Origin: a virus
Length of the DNA stretch: 33,013 nt
IMG/VR virus record: IMGVR_UViG_3300031687_000061
Span: 1 to 33,013 of that record
Direction: 5' to 3' (one strand)
Shown: piece after piece, positions 25,474 to 32,313 of the stretch
Layout: every line of letters starts with the position of its first letter
Numbering within the stretch: position 1 is the stretch's first letter
Translations under genes and position numbers: made by a program
Notes under the pieces: generated by a model
Databases searched by the model: none
Told to the model about the DNA's origin: nothing
The model's input: the letters and a program-made list of their open reading frames with translations, nothing else

Positions 25474-26495
25474 AAGACACAGAGCTTTTAGCACTCAGGT
25501 ATTTGCAAAAGCAAAAGAATAATTTGAATACAGTCAAGCTGGCATTGTCTTCTTCTGAAAAAGAAAACGAGCAGTTAAGAAGCGATTTAGAGCGTTTAAA
25601 GAAAACCCCCCGGAAAAAGCTTCGCCCCAAAAAGCTTCCTTTCCCTAAAGGCAAAAGAGCTTTCATACTAGGATTGACGGATAATCACTACACGCAGCAG
25701 GTAGACCCGACGCTTAGCGGAGGGGTGAACCTGCACGACGAGAAAATAGCTTTCAATAGAGTCTCAAGTGTAATTTCTCAGGCAAATGAGATCATAGAGG
25801 ATAGAAGATCTAAATACGGGGTGTCAGAGGCCCTCATTTGGCTTGGAGGAGACTCTATGGTGAATGCTGACTTACACCCCCACTTCCAGAGGTTGACCCC
25901 TTACGAGCCGCTGGAAGAGCTTGAAGTAGTATATAATATAAAGATGGCTCTATTCGATCAGATTAAAGAGGGTCCGCTACGCCGTGTCCCCTTGAGGGTC
26001 CACGGTTCGCTTTCTAATCATGGGAGAGATGGGAAAAAAGAAGAAGTTTCTGCCGAGATGGCTTTTAGGAGAAGCTACGACGTATCTCTTTACCATCAGT
26101 TAAATAGAGGCTTGGATTTACCTTTTCGCATTGAAGATACTTATTGGGGAATTGAAACAGTTGGCGGTGTAAAATGCTTACTGCATCACGGTCATATGAT
26201 TCATATGAAAGTAATGCCTCATACTAATTTTTACCAACCTAATTGGAGCATGTTGGGACGTAGGCTTGTACACCCAAAGCACAAAGGAGTTAGATTAGCA
26301 ATGATCGGCCATTGGCATACTGCTGCTGAGTACCAAAGCAACGAGTTTGCTTTTGTAAGCGCAGGCTGCACTGTCGGACAAGATGGTTACGCTTATGGTC
26401 ATGGCTTTTTGCCAGAAAGACCATCTCAGCCTTTAATTGAAATTAACTCTGAAACTAAACAAGTTATTTCAGTTCACAGAATTTATACAAGTTAA
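25464..26495 (+). CDS. Calcineurin-like metallophosphoesterase with N-terminal coiled coil
   Basis: This 343-residue protein begins at ATG 25464, with AGGG seven bases upstream. Residues 1-50 are a probable coiled coil and 50-64 a very basic linker. The two-metal phosphoesterase motifs follow in order: DNH (D73, H75), GGD (D130), SNHGRDG (N185, H186), HHGH (H241-H244) and GHWH (H283, H285). All ligand positions are present, so a phosphodiesterase or nuclease of the Mre11/SbcD or related type is likely, but the substrate cannot be told. It overlaps the Rz1 end and is the last gene of the rightward block. Confidence 0.88.
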   Translation: MAVEDTELLALRYLQKQKNNLNTVKLALSSSEKENEQLRSDLERLKKTPRKKLRPKKLPFPKGKRAFILGLTDNHYTQQVDPTLSGGVNLHDEKIAFNRVSSVISQANEIIEDRRSKYGVSEALIWLGGDSMVNADLHPHFQRLTPYEPLEELEVVYNIKMALFDQIKEGPLRRVPLRVHGSLSNHGRDGKKEEVSAEMAFRRSYDVSLYHQLNRGLDLPFRIEDTYWGIETVGGVKCLLHHGHMIHMKVMPHTNFYQPNWSMLGRRLVHPKHKGVRLAMIGHWHTAAEYQSNEFAFVSAGCTVGQDGYAYGHGFLPERPSQPLIEINSETKQVISVHRIYTS

Positions 26496-26842
26496 GTATT
26501 TCTTGTTCTTTTTCGACTAAGGGCAGTATTTCTCCCTGAACTTACTTTTGTTCTTTTTGATTTTTGCAGATTAATTTTATTTCTTTTTTTATTTTCAATA
26601 TCTGCCATTGAAGTTACATCGCTTAAGCGGCTTTGAGGTCTCTGTTGATTCAGTAGTCTCCAGCTCGGTACTCTTGCCCCTTCCAAAAATTCTTGGTCAG
26701 CTATTTCATTGCGAGAGGTTAAATTATCAGTAAGTTCAGACAATTCCAGATCTGTCATAAAATTCGCATCTAACAAAGTATTCGCTCTAGTCCGGCGAGA
26801 CGAATCGAAGCGATTAAAGCGATTTATAGAATAATTGTTCAT
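26492..26842 (-). CDS. Basic hypothetical protein
   Basis: This 116-residue, Arg/Asn/Ser-rich protein ends in a strongly basic tail (KSKRTKVSSGR, RKRTRNT), as in nucleic-acid-binding proteins. GAGGATGAAAA before the ATG provides a ribosome binding site that overlaps the stop of the gene upstream. It converges with the metallophosphoesterase gene with a 4-base overlap, and no terminator is seen between them. No family is recognised. Confidence 0.6.
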   Translation of the reverse strand: MNNYSINRFNRFDSSRRTRANTLLDANFMTDLELSELTDNLTSRNEIADQEFLEGARVPSWRLLNQQRPQSRLSDVTSMADIENKKRNKINLQKSKRTKVSSGRNTALSRKRTRNT

Positions 26843-26845
26843 TTT

Positions 26846-27115
26846 TCATCCTCTAGACATTTGGATTTGATACCAAGTAGCAATCGTATTTCTCATTGCT
26901 TCTATCAATAACTTTAACTCAATTGCATTATTTTGAAAAGCTTCTTGTTCTGACAAAACATCAGAAACAGTATAGCTAATCAGCTTTTCTGCGGCGTCCC
27001 CTACGCTTTCGGCGCACAAGATTTGGTCTTTCGACTGGATCCACCACCGTGTTGGGTGGCCGTTTTGGTACATCGTTACCCCGGGGGAGAACTGAACTAA
27101 GTTCCTTTTCTTCAT
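26846..27115 (-). CDS. Hypothetical protein, N-terminal part dual-coded
   Basis: This 89-residue protein is helical in its second half (EAFQNNAIELKLLIEAMRNTIATWYQI), with a Trp-rich patch GHPTRWWIQSKD. The first 140 bases also encode the basic tail of the gene at 26976-27275 in another frame. A later start at ATG 27073, preceded by a GGGG run, would shorten the overlap. Function unknown; it is co-transcribed with the leftward block that begins at the RuvC-like gene. Confidence 0.6.
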   Translation of the reverse strand: MKKRNLVQFSPGVTMYQNGHPTRWWIQSKDQILCAESVGDAAEKLISYTVSDVLSEQEAFQNNAIELKLLIEAMRNTIATWYQIQMSRG

Positions 27116-27275
27116 TCCATACCTGTAAGAATTTAACCAAAATATTCGCAGTCTCAGGCCCTATTGTTTTAGATACGTGTTTGTTTATTTTCTTAAGATC
27201 ATCTCTTGGAAATATTTTCCCTTGGGATTTTATGTCAATAAACTTTTTACTAATTTCTATATTAATCCTTTCCAC
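26976..27275 (-). CDS. Hypothetical protein with highly basic C terminus
   Basis: This 99-residue protein starts at GTG (27275), with CAGGT upstream. Residues 1-55 are ordinary mixed-charge helical sequence (KKFIDIKSQGKIFPRDDLKK). The tail ends in RRKRRGRRRK, encoded in DNA that overlaps the next gene. It may bind DNA. No family is recognised, and the overlap leaves some doubt about the natural length of either gene. Confidence 0.55.
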   Translation of the reverse strand: MERINIEISKKFIDIKSQGKIFPRDDLKKINKHVSKTIGPETANILVKFLQVWNEEKELSSVLPRGNDVPKRPPNTVVDPVERPNLVRRKRRGRRRKAD

Positions 27276-27528
27276 TGTGATACCTGGCTAAAATTCTTTC
27301 TCCTAAAGTTCCCTCGCCGAGAACTTCTATTTCATAATGCCCGCCAGATCTATTGGCTAATAATTGCGCTAGAAATCGGGATCCGAATGGTAGCCCTTGG
27401 TTGGCTGGAGAAACAGCCTTGAAAAGTATTGAATTGTTAAAATCTTCATTTATTGAAAGAATTTCTATATGAATTTCAGGCTGTTTTCTGCTTTCATTTG
27501 AAGTTAGTATTATCATAAAAAGAGCCAT
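27262..27528 (-). CDS. Hypothetical protein
   Basis: This protein is about 88 residues long if it starts at ATG 27528. Other in-frame ATGs at 27582 and 27516 give 106 or 84 residues. The longest form overlaps the RuvC-like gene by 89 bases, the shortest by 23. It has an alternating strand pattern (EIHIEILSI, HYEIEVLGEG) and a Gly-rich turn LLANRSGGHYEIEV. Its stop overlaps the next GTG region by 14 bases. Function not recognised. Confidence 0.55.
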   Translation of the reverse strand: MALFMIILTSNESRKQPEIHIEILSINEDFNNSILFKAVSPANQGLPFGSRFLAQLLANRSGGHYEIEVLGEGTLGERILARYHSGKD

Positions 27529-28051
27529 CTCTTTTGAGAGCTTGGATGGGTCCGCTGATTTTGATAGTTTCATTACTTTCATCTGTAACTAATTTCCCTA
27601 GATAGGCAATCCACATAGAATCAGCTTCATTATCGGTAAGTTCCCAGTCTGGGCAAAACCGATTATTAGCAGATTCTATCATTAAATCTTTTTTCGCGTT
27701 TCCTTTACTTGTTGCAGTTTTTTTTATTGCTTGAACTGAAAGATAGTTGCTTTCTATATTCCAAGTATGGCAAGCCATTAGAAGAATCATACGATAAGCA
27801 CCATAAGCGTGAGCTGCTTTAGTCCCTAAATGTCTTGCAACATATTCGTAATAAACAACAATTTCGCTTTTATCAAAGTGAGTACATGCTTCTTCAAACA
27901 TTGCGTCAATATGGTTCCAGAACTTTTTGTAACGCATAGCTTCGTCTTTTGATGTTCCAAAATATGACTCGTGAGTGTACATTGTATTTTTGTCTAGTAC
28001 GGAAATACCTGTTCTAGCCCCAAGGTCTATGCCAAAGAAAAGTTTATACAT
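27494..28051 (-). CDS. RuvC-like Holliday junction resolvase
   Basis: This 185-residue protein has the RNase-H-type fold motifs of RuvC-like nucleases: GIDLGARTGISVL with D9, VVYYEYVARH with E69, a basic stretch TATSKGNAKKDLM, and LTDNEADSMWIA with acidic residues D140 and D144. It would cut branched recombination or replication intermediates, useful before packaging. It follows the AAA helicase gene and shares its direction; upstream is a gap with a strong hairpin and a possible promoter. Confidence 0.85.
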   Translation of the reverse strand: MYKLFFGIDLGARTGISVLDKNTMYTHESYFGTSKDEAMRYKKFWNHIDAMFEEACTHFDKSEIVVYYEYVARHLGTKAAHAYGAYRMILLMACHTWNIESNYLSVQAIKKTATSKGNAKKDLMIESANNRFCPDWELTDNEADSMWIAYLGKLVTDESNETIKISGPIQALKRDGSFYDNTNFK

Positions 28052-28071
28052 TTGGATATCCTTAATAAAGT

Positions 28072-28143
28072 TAACTTTAAATAAAAGTTATTGACAAACG
28101 TTAAGATGCTTATCAGAATCCCTTTAGGGATTCTGATAAGCAT
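28072..28143. promoter_or_regulatory. AT-rich gap with a 17-bp perfect hairpin; candidate origin or regulatory site
   Basis: The gap between the helicase and resolvase genes has a perfect 17-bp inverted repeat (28106-28122 with 28127-28143, loop TTTA). Next to it lies an AT-rich tract with a second 7-bp inverted repeat TAACTTT/AAAGTTA (28072-28078, 28084-28090). Read on the minus strand, TTGTCA (28097-28092) could be a -35 box for the resolvase gene, but the -10 is poor. No U-run follows the hairpin in either direction, so it is not a standard terminator. Confidence 0.5.
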
Positions 28144-28159
28144 AACACTATCCTTTTAG

Positions 28160-29251
28160 TCAGCCCCAAATGATTTTATTTTTTCTTCCTGACCTTATTT
28201 TACTAACTAAATTTTCTTGATGCCATTTCTGCATTAGAAATGCAGAAGCCACACGAGATCTTTCTAGGTTTGGAAGTTTATTATTATTTACCAATAGACT
28301 TGCAACGTCGTCTTTGTCGTACTCAACATTTTCTTTTAGTAAATCTGACGGTTTTAAGTTTTGCACTGTTTCGATGTCTGATACATCAGGGTCTGTGACC
28401 GGCCTGAAATAAAGTATTTCGTCTGCACCATAATGCTCTGGTCTTATTTCAAAGAACGTAGTAGGCATAGTGCTTGATACATTTGAAACAGTTCTCATTC
28501 GCCTAATGTGCTTTTTGTCTTCTCCTTCCATTTGCTCTAACAAAACGTTGCTTGATGCACTTCCAGAGATTGCGCCAGCACCTCGGACGCTGCTCCATAC
28601 TTCAACTTCAGACTTGCCTTGAGTTGGTTTTGCTGTGTGATGAATTAATAGTACGGCAACATTGCATTTAGAAGCAATTTTTTGAATGTTATTCATAACT
28701 TTTGACATACCTGCGTTATCGTTTTCTGTTGTATTGTCTGGTAGGGATGCTGACAGAGTGTCTATGATGAGAAGGCTTGCGCCTTCTGGCATGGCTTCTT
28801 CGATGAGCCTATGTGATCCTTCTGAGTCCATTGAGTAAATACCGCGAGGTAGCAAAACTCCTGGTGCGTCACCAATTAAATAAATGTTATCCCAATAGGA
28901 ATCTTTTCTAACAAGATCTGAACGCATTTGATCTAGCTTTTTAAGTCGCCTAGCAAGCTCGGAGGCTGGGAAATCAGGTGACAGGTAGACCACCTTGGTA
29001 CCCGGACATTCAAGCACTGCACCCGGCCACGGAGCAGGCACTCTGGCTTCGTCTACCGACGCAACAGCGCTTGCAATGTTAAGTGCAAACCAGCTCTTAC
29101 CGGAATAGGGAGGAGCGCTAAGCACTGTTACATGGCCTCTGTGGAGCAATCCTGCTACTACCGCAACGGGTGGTGGACTTGATGCTAATTCCATAGCCCT
29201 TTCGCCATTATAAATATATGGTTTCATCTTGATGGATATAATTTCTGACAT
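28160..29251 (-). CDS. RepA/KaiC-like AAA ATPase, probable replicative helicase
   Basis: This 363-residue protein starts at ATG 29251, with AAAAGG six bases upstream; a longer GTG-started frame exists but lacks that site. It has Walker A SAPPYSGKSW (K52), Walker B LLIIDTL (160-166) and the sensor-like LLIHHTAKPTQGK (201-213), followed by a Gly/Ala/Ser-rich segment. These are typical of RSF1010 RepA-type hexameric helicases (AAA_25). The C terminus (about 315-363) looks like a winged helix. It is transcribed divergently from ssb, which fits a replication module. Confidence 0.87.
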   Translation of the reverse strand: MSEIISIKMKPYIYNGERAMELASSPPPVAVVAGLLHRGHVTVLSAPPYSGKSWFALNIASAVASVDEARVPAPWPGAVLECPGTKVVYLSPDFPASELARRLKKLDQMRSDLVRKDSYWDNIYLIGDAPGVLLPRGIYSMDSEGSHRLIEEAMPEGASLLIIDTLSASLPDNTTENDNAGMSKVMNNIQKIASKCNVAVLLIHHTAKPTQGKSEVEVWSSVRGAGAISGSASSNVLLEQMEGEDKKHIRRMRTVSNVSSTMPTTFFEIRPEHYGADEILYFRPVTDPDVSDIETVQNLKPSDLLKENVEYDKDDVASLLVNNNKLPNLERSRVASAFLMQKWHQENLVSKIRSGRKNKIIWG

Positions 29252-29266
29252 TGAAAACCTTTTCAG

Positions 29267-29294
29267 TTGATACTGTGAGTCGGACAGGTACAAT
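29267..29294 (+). promoter_or_regulatory. Sigma70-like promoter for ssb and erf
   Basis: TTGATA (29267-29272) and TACAAT (29289-29294) each match five of six consensus bases, with a 16-base spacer. They lie in the divergent gap between the helicase and ssb genes, about 50 bases before the ssb start. The location is what would be expected for early expression of the recombination genes. Confidence 0.6.
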
Positions 29295-29343
29295 GAAAAT
29301 TCATCGAAAGCAATGCTGCATTCGATTTTACAGGTGATAAACT

Positions 29344-29736
29344 TTGCTAAATGTTAATCGTGTAACTCTCCTTGGTAATGTAATTGAGGATCCTACTGTT
29401 CGTAACACTAAAAGTGGTACAAAGGTTGCAAACTTCCGAATCGCTACTTCTAAGAAGTGGAAGAATAAGGAAGGTGAAGCGCAGTCGAGTCGTCAGTTTC
29501 ACCGTTGTACAGTGTTTGGCGGCGTTGCCGACTTTGTCGGCACACTCGCCAAAGGTGATGCAGTTTACGTAGAAGGTGAGTTGACATACGGCTCATACGA
29601 AAAAGAAGGACAGAAGGTCTATACAACCGATATTAATATTGGTTTTGATGGAAAGGTAATTGCACTTGACTATGGAGATGAAGATGGAAACGAAAATGGA
29701 AGCGGAAACAATAACAATGAAGAAGCCCCTTTCTGA
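29344..29736 (+). CDS. ssb: Single-stranded DNA-binding protein
   Basis: This 130-residue OB-fold protein has the SSB N terminus VNRVTLLGNVIEDPTVR and later FRIATSKKWKN and VYVEGELTYGSYE. An Asn/Gly/Glu-rich linker leads to an acidic tip ending EEAPF, which resembles the conserved DDDIPF-type tail that recruits partner proteins. The start is TTG at 29344, with AGGTGA six bases upstream; no ATG in this frame fits. It overlaps the erf gene by 20 bases, pairing SSB with a strand-annealing recombinase. Confidence 0.93.
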   Translation: MLNVNRVTLLGNVIEDPTVRNTKSGTKVANFRIATSKKWKNKEGEAQSSRQFHRCTVFGGVADFVGTLAKGDAVYVEGELTYGSYEKEGQKVYTTDINIGFDGKVIALDYGDEDGNENGSGNNNNEEAPF

Positions 29737-30355
29737 TATAAACTTAGCGCTCTTCAACATTAGGAGAGATATTTCTGCTGTTAACAAATCCCGCAAAGGG
29801 TACAACTATAAGTATGCTGATTTAAAGGATTGCCATAATGCACTCGATCCGCTTCTCGAAAGAGAAGGTGTTGTCTGGATTACAGAACCCCACTGTACAG
29901 ACGATGGGAGGGCTGGCGTTGCTTACTCTGCCATTCATATTGAATCCGGCACTTCGCGCGACGGCACTCTCATGCTCCCGATGGTTGATGGCGACCCCCA
30001 AAAGGCAGGAAGCGCTATTACTTATAGCAGACGCTACGCTTTGGCAATATTCGGACTTCTTACAGAAGAAGACGATGATGGACGAGCGTCAACAAAGAAA
30101 AAGCTACCCGCAAAAGAAAAGAAAACGGTTTCATCAAAGTACATAACGATGGATGAGTCTATGGCTTTTCTGACAAAATGTAGATTGATGGCCGATAATA
30201 AGTTTAAGGGTAAAAAAGATAAAGCCGATGCCGAATACATGCGTATTGGTAAGGCTCTAGTTTCCCATCTGGGGATTGAGAAACTTGGCGGTATGGAACC
30301 TTCGATGGTCGATAAGGCAAATAAGTTTTTGCTTTCGATTGATGAAGTATTCTAG
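29717..30355 (+). CDS. erf: ERF-family single-strand annealing protein
   Basis: This 212-residue protein is counted from ATG 29717; upstream in-frame ATGs would add a Met/Glu-rich stretch that duplicates ssb coding sequence. ERF signatures are visible: INLALFNIRRDISAVNK, KGYNYKYADL (about residues 27-36), a region that aligns with the family core, and AGSAITYSRRYALAIFGLLTEEDDDG (split here for reading: AITYSRRYAL then LLTEEDDDG). The C-terminal third is charged and variable. It anneals complementary strands during phage recombination together with SSB. Confidence 0.88.
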   Translation: MKKPLSDINLALFNIRRDISAVNKSRKGYNYKYADLKDCHNALDPLLEREGVVWITEPHCTDDGRAGVAYSAIHIESGTSRDGTLMLPMVDGDPQKAGSAITYSRRYALAIFGLLTEEDDDGRASTKKKLPAKEKKTVSSKYITMDESMAFLTKCRLMADNKFKGKKDKADAEYMRIGKALVSHLGIEKLGGMEPSMVDKANKFLLSIDEVF

Positions 30356-30363
30356 GTTTAGAC

Positions 30364-30405
30364 AATAAGCACTAGGGGGGCCACTAGGCTCCCCCGGTGC
30401 TTATT
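30364..30405. terminator. Bidirectional intrinsic terminator between convergent genes
   Basis: AATAAGCAC (30364-30372) pairs with GTGCTTATT (30397-30405) around an inner GGGGG/CCCCC stem. The A-run before and T-rich sequence after allow termination in both directions, between erf (rightward) and the leftward block. Confidence 0.88.
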
Positions 30406-30407
30406 TA

Positions 30408-30725
30408 TTATAAGTCTTCGTAAATGTGAATTTCAGAATCTCCAAAGTTATCAGTTTCATCAAAGTCAGTATTGACTCTGATAGCACTTGTTCCTGTAGT
30501 TACAGCTATGAATGGATACCAAATACTGTATTTTTCAATCGTTTCTGCACTATAAGTTTTAATTAGCTTAAAGTTTATTCCATTCAGACTGCCGTAAATA
30601 CTTAGGTTAGTAGGCGAACCAGATCCACCATTATCTCTAAAATAATGAACCATAATAGAGTCATTTACAAATCCTTCAGAAATAAAAATGTCTCCTGCTT
30701 CAATTTGTAGGCTTTTATTTGGCAT
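30408..30725 (-). CDS. Small beta-rich protein, paralogue of the gene at 22768-23061
   Basis: This 105-residue protein has AAAGG six bases before its ATG. The segment TNLSIYGSLNGINFKLI plus the following AVTTGTSAIRV aligns with the plus-strand gene near 22768, and the length is similar. The N and C termini differ. It overlaps the upstream gene by 11 bases. The function is unknown; a virion accessory role is possible from the relationship to a gene in the late block. Confidence 0.72.
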   Translation of the reverse strand: MPNKSLQIEAGDIFISEGFVNDSIMVHYFRDNGGSGSPTNLSIYGSLNGINFKLIKTYSAETIEKYSIWYPFIAVTTGTSAIRVNTDFDETDNFGDSEIHIYEDL

Positions 30726-31089
30726 AATCTACCTTTCGTTTAAATCTTCCGTCAGGAAGTCTTTCTAGTTTAGCTCTTGGCTTTTCAATCTTTACTTTTT
30801 TAACTTTCTTATTATTCTTCTTGTTTCTGCCAAAGCTAAGAGTTTTATTAAATTGCTTAGGTTCAGCAACCATCAACTCCATAATTGCATTTAAGCGAAA
30901 CTTAACTTCTGAGTACGGAATCTTTTCTTCGATAAAATATTGATCAAGTAAGATAATTGCTTGGCTAAAACCTTTGAAGTAATGATGGCGTTGATCAGGG
31001 GTAGTAGCCATGTGTTCACCGGCTTGAATGCCTTTAATATAGATTTCATTAAATGTATCAGGGTCCAGAACATTGCTATTGCCTTTCAT
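30715..31089 (-). CDS. Hypothetical protein with basic C terminus
   Basis: This 124-residue protein has AAAGGA before its ATG. Residues 1-75 are helical (FNEIYIKGIQAG, HHYFKGFSQAIILLDQYFIEE). The last 40 are very Lys/Arg-rich (KKNNKKVKKVKIEKPRAK), suggesting nucleic-acid contact. It overlaps the next gene by 11 bases. No family is recognised. Confidence 0.65.
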   Translation of the reverse strand: MKGNSNVLDPDTFNEIYIKGIQAGEHMATTPDQRHHYFKGFSQAIILLDQYFIEEKIPYSEVKFRLNAIMELMVAEPKQFNKTLSFGRNKKNNKKVKKVKIEKPRAKLERLPDGRFKRKVDYAK

Positions 31090-31098
31090 GTGATTCCT

Positions 31099-31278
31099 TT
31101 AAAATTTTTGGTTCTTTTCGTACTTTGCTTCAATTTCTCCGTTATGGAATTCTTTTTCTTTTTGCAATTCCTCAATAGAGTTTTCGTCAAAGTCATCCTT
31201 TTCCTGGTCTTCTTCGTATATGTAATCCTCTTCGTCTAGGGGTGGCTCAAGTGATAGATTCGATCCAATTGAAGGCAT
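31099..31278 (-). CDS. Small acidic protein (59 residues)
   Basis: From ATG 31278, with AAGG six bases upstream, the frame gives 59 residues rich in Glu and Asp (DEEDYIYEEDQEKDDFDE) with a helical second half (IEELQKEKEFHNGEIEAK). It fits without a gap between the neighbours, whose spacing is 9 and 1 bases, which supports it as a real gene. It resembles highly acidic phage host-takeover or DNA-mimic proteins in composition only. Confidence 0.6.
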   Translation of the reverse strand: MPSIGSNLSLEPPLDEEDYIYEEDQEKDDFDENSIEELQKEKEFHNGEIEAKYEKNQKF

Positions 31279-31279
31279 G

Positions 31280-31429
31280 TTAATCCTTATTAGGTAGTTT
31301 ATGAATAGAGATATGAGATGTATTATTTCTTGATGCGTATTCTTTTACAGTAGACAACATGTCATTTAAATATTGACAATCTGTTTCCACTCTAAGCCCA
31401 TCTACTTCGCCGCAAACTACTCTCCACAT
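31280..31429 (-). CDS. Small hypothetical protein (49 residues)
   Basis: ATG 31429 is preceded by AAGGGA at good spacing. The frame gives 49 residues: MWRVVCGEVDGLRVETD, then a helical middle (YLNDMLSTVKEYASR) and ISIHKLPNKD, ending one base before the next ATG region. Its close packing with neighbouring small genes on the same strand supports it. No family is recognised. Confidence 0.55.
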   Translation of the reverse strand: MWRVVCGEVDGLRVETDCQYLNDMLSTVKEYASRNNTSHISIHKLPNKD

Positions 31430-31441
31430 TTGATTCCCTTT

Positions 31442-31672
31442 CTAAATTAATTCGATTCCCTTAGAATCAAATTCTTCTATAAGCAATTCTAATGTTTGCC
31501 TACTTGGACTGTTAAATCCGCATTCAATATTTCTTATTGTTACATGCGATAGGCCGCAAGCATCAGCAAGGTCTTGTCTTGACATATTTGATTGCTTTCT
31601 TGCGTCCATGATTCTCTGCCCGTTAATAGACAATTCACCACTTCCTAAACAGAAAGGGCAAGTCTTATTCAT
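31442..31672 (-). CDS. XRE-family HTH regulator with N-terminal CPFC motif
   Basis: This 76-residue protein has an XRE helix-turn-helix (SRQDLADACGLSHVTIRNIE, residues 31-50), followed by a helical C-terminal part LELLIEEFDSKGIEL. The N terminus has one zinc-knuckle-like half, CPFCLGSGEL; a second CxxC is missing, so zinc binding would need a dimer. It is probably a repressor or activator of phage genes. It overlaps the gene upstream by 8 bases. Confidence 0.82.
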   Translation of the reverse strand: MNKTCPFCLGSGELSINGQRIMDARKQSNMSRQDLADACGLSHVTIRNIECGFNSPSRQTLELLIEEFDSKGIELI

Positions 31673-31880
31673 CTGGGTTATCTATACTTATAAATACTGG
31701 CTCATCTTTATAATTTAAATACTTAATGATAGTCCTCAGTGCATCAGAGATACTCCTTGCGCTATTGAGCCGAAAGGGCTGCGAAGCAGTAAGCTTCGCG
31801 GGTCCGCTTGACCATCCCCTTATGAAGCCACGTTCCTTTACGCCTTCGTGTATTGTTATTCGTATTTCATTGTAACTCAT
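31665..31880 (-). CDS. Hypothetical protein
   Basis: This 71-residue protein starts at ATG 31880, with AAAGGA upstream and the tRNA-Ile gene just beyond. It has a strand-like start (EIRITIHEGVKERGF) and end (PVFISIDNPDE) around a helix (SISDALRTIIKYL). The pattern is compact and plausible, but no family is recognised. It overlaps the XRE gene by 8 bases and is likely co-expressed with it. Confidence 0.6.
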   Translation of the reverse strand: MSYNEIRITIHEGVKERGFIRGWSSGPAKLTASQPFRLNSARSISDALRTIIKYLNYKDEPVFISIDNPDE

Positions 31881-31898
31881 ACAAACACTTTCCTTTCA

Positions 31899-31975
31899 TG
31901 GTCGGCCCACCGGGACTTGAACCCGGAACCGCACGCTTATAAGACGTGTGCTCTAACCAGTTGAGCTATGGGCCA
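31899..31975 (-). tRNA. tRNA-Ile (anticodon UAU)
   Basis: A full cloverleaf is visible. The acceptor TGGCCCA pairs with TGGGCCG (U-G at the tip). The D stem is GCTC/GAGC and the anticodon stem CACGT/GCGTG with loop CTTATAA. The T arm is CCGGG-TTCAAGT-CCCGG, and CCA is encoded. Anticodon UAU reads AUA, a codon that most bacteria read with a lysidine-modified CAU tRNA. Length is 77 bases including CCA. Confidence 0.93.
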
Positions 31976-31993
31976 TTTATCACTTGGCTTATG

Positions 31994-32070
31994 TGGTGCA
32001 CCCGGCAGGACTCGAACCTACGACCTGCCGCTTAGAAGGCGGCTGCTCTATCCTGCTGAGCTACGGGTGC
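31994..32070 (-). tRNA. tRNA-Arg (anticodon UCU)
   Basis: The cloverleaf has acceptor GCACCCG/CGGGTGC, D stem GCTC/GAGC, anticodon stem GCCGC/GCGGC with loop CTTCTAA and T arm GTAGG-TTCGAGT-CCTGC, with encoded CCA. Anticodon UCU reads AGA, which is frequent in the genes here (for example the ejection proteins) and often rare in hosts. Confidence 0.95.
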
Positions 32071-32076
32071 ATTATT

Positions 32077-32313
32077 CTAATCGGTAGCTTTTTGCTCGTT
32101 ATTTATTTCATATTGCACTCTTGATAGTTCTTCTATTTTTCTTGATGCAGCATTTTCAAACCTTTCTTGAGTTGATATTTCTTCATCGAGTATCATGGAT
32201 GCAAATGCTTTGAGACTATCTGATTCTCCGTGTTTTCGCACAGCGTGCATGTAGAAAAGATGTATTAAAACAGCAGTTGATCTTAGTTCTTTTGAGGTAA
32301 AATCTTTACTCAT
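32077..32313 (-). CDS. Hypothetical protein
   Basis: This 78-residue, mostly helical protein (STAVLIHLFYMHAVRKHG, then FENAASRKIEELSRVQYE) has its ATG overlapping the stop of the small Cys-rich gene upstream (ATGA). It lies between two tRNA genes. No membrane segment is convincing, and no family is recognised. Confidence 0.6.
   Translation of the reverse strand: MSKDFTSKELRSTAVLIHLFYMHAVRKHGESDSLKAFASMILDEEISTQERFENAASRKIEELSRVQYEINNEQKATD

Noticed and set aside
27049-27422. Plus-strand hydrophobic frames (27049-27291, 27177-27422)
   Set aside because: They are antisense to three packed minus-strand genes; the hydrophobicity comes from reading charged helices backwards, and there is no ribosome binding site.
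28106-28143. Intrinsic terminator between helicase and resolvase genes
   Set aside because: The stem is strong, but neither direction has a U-run.
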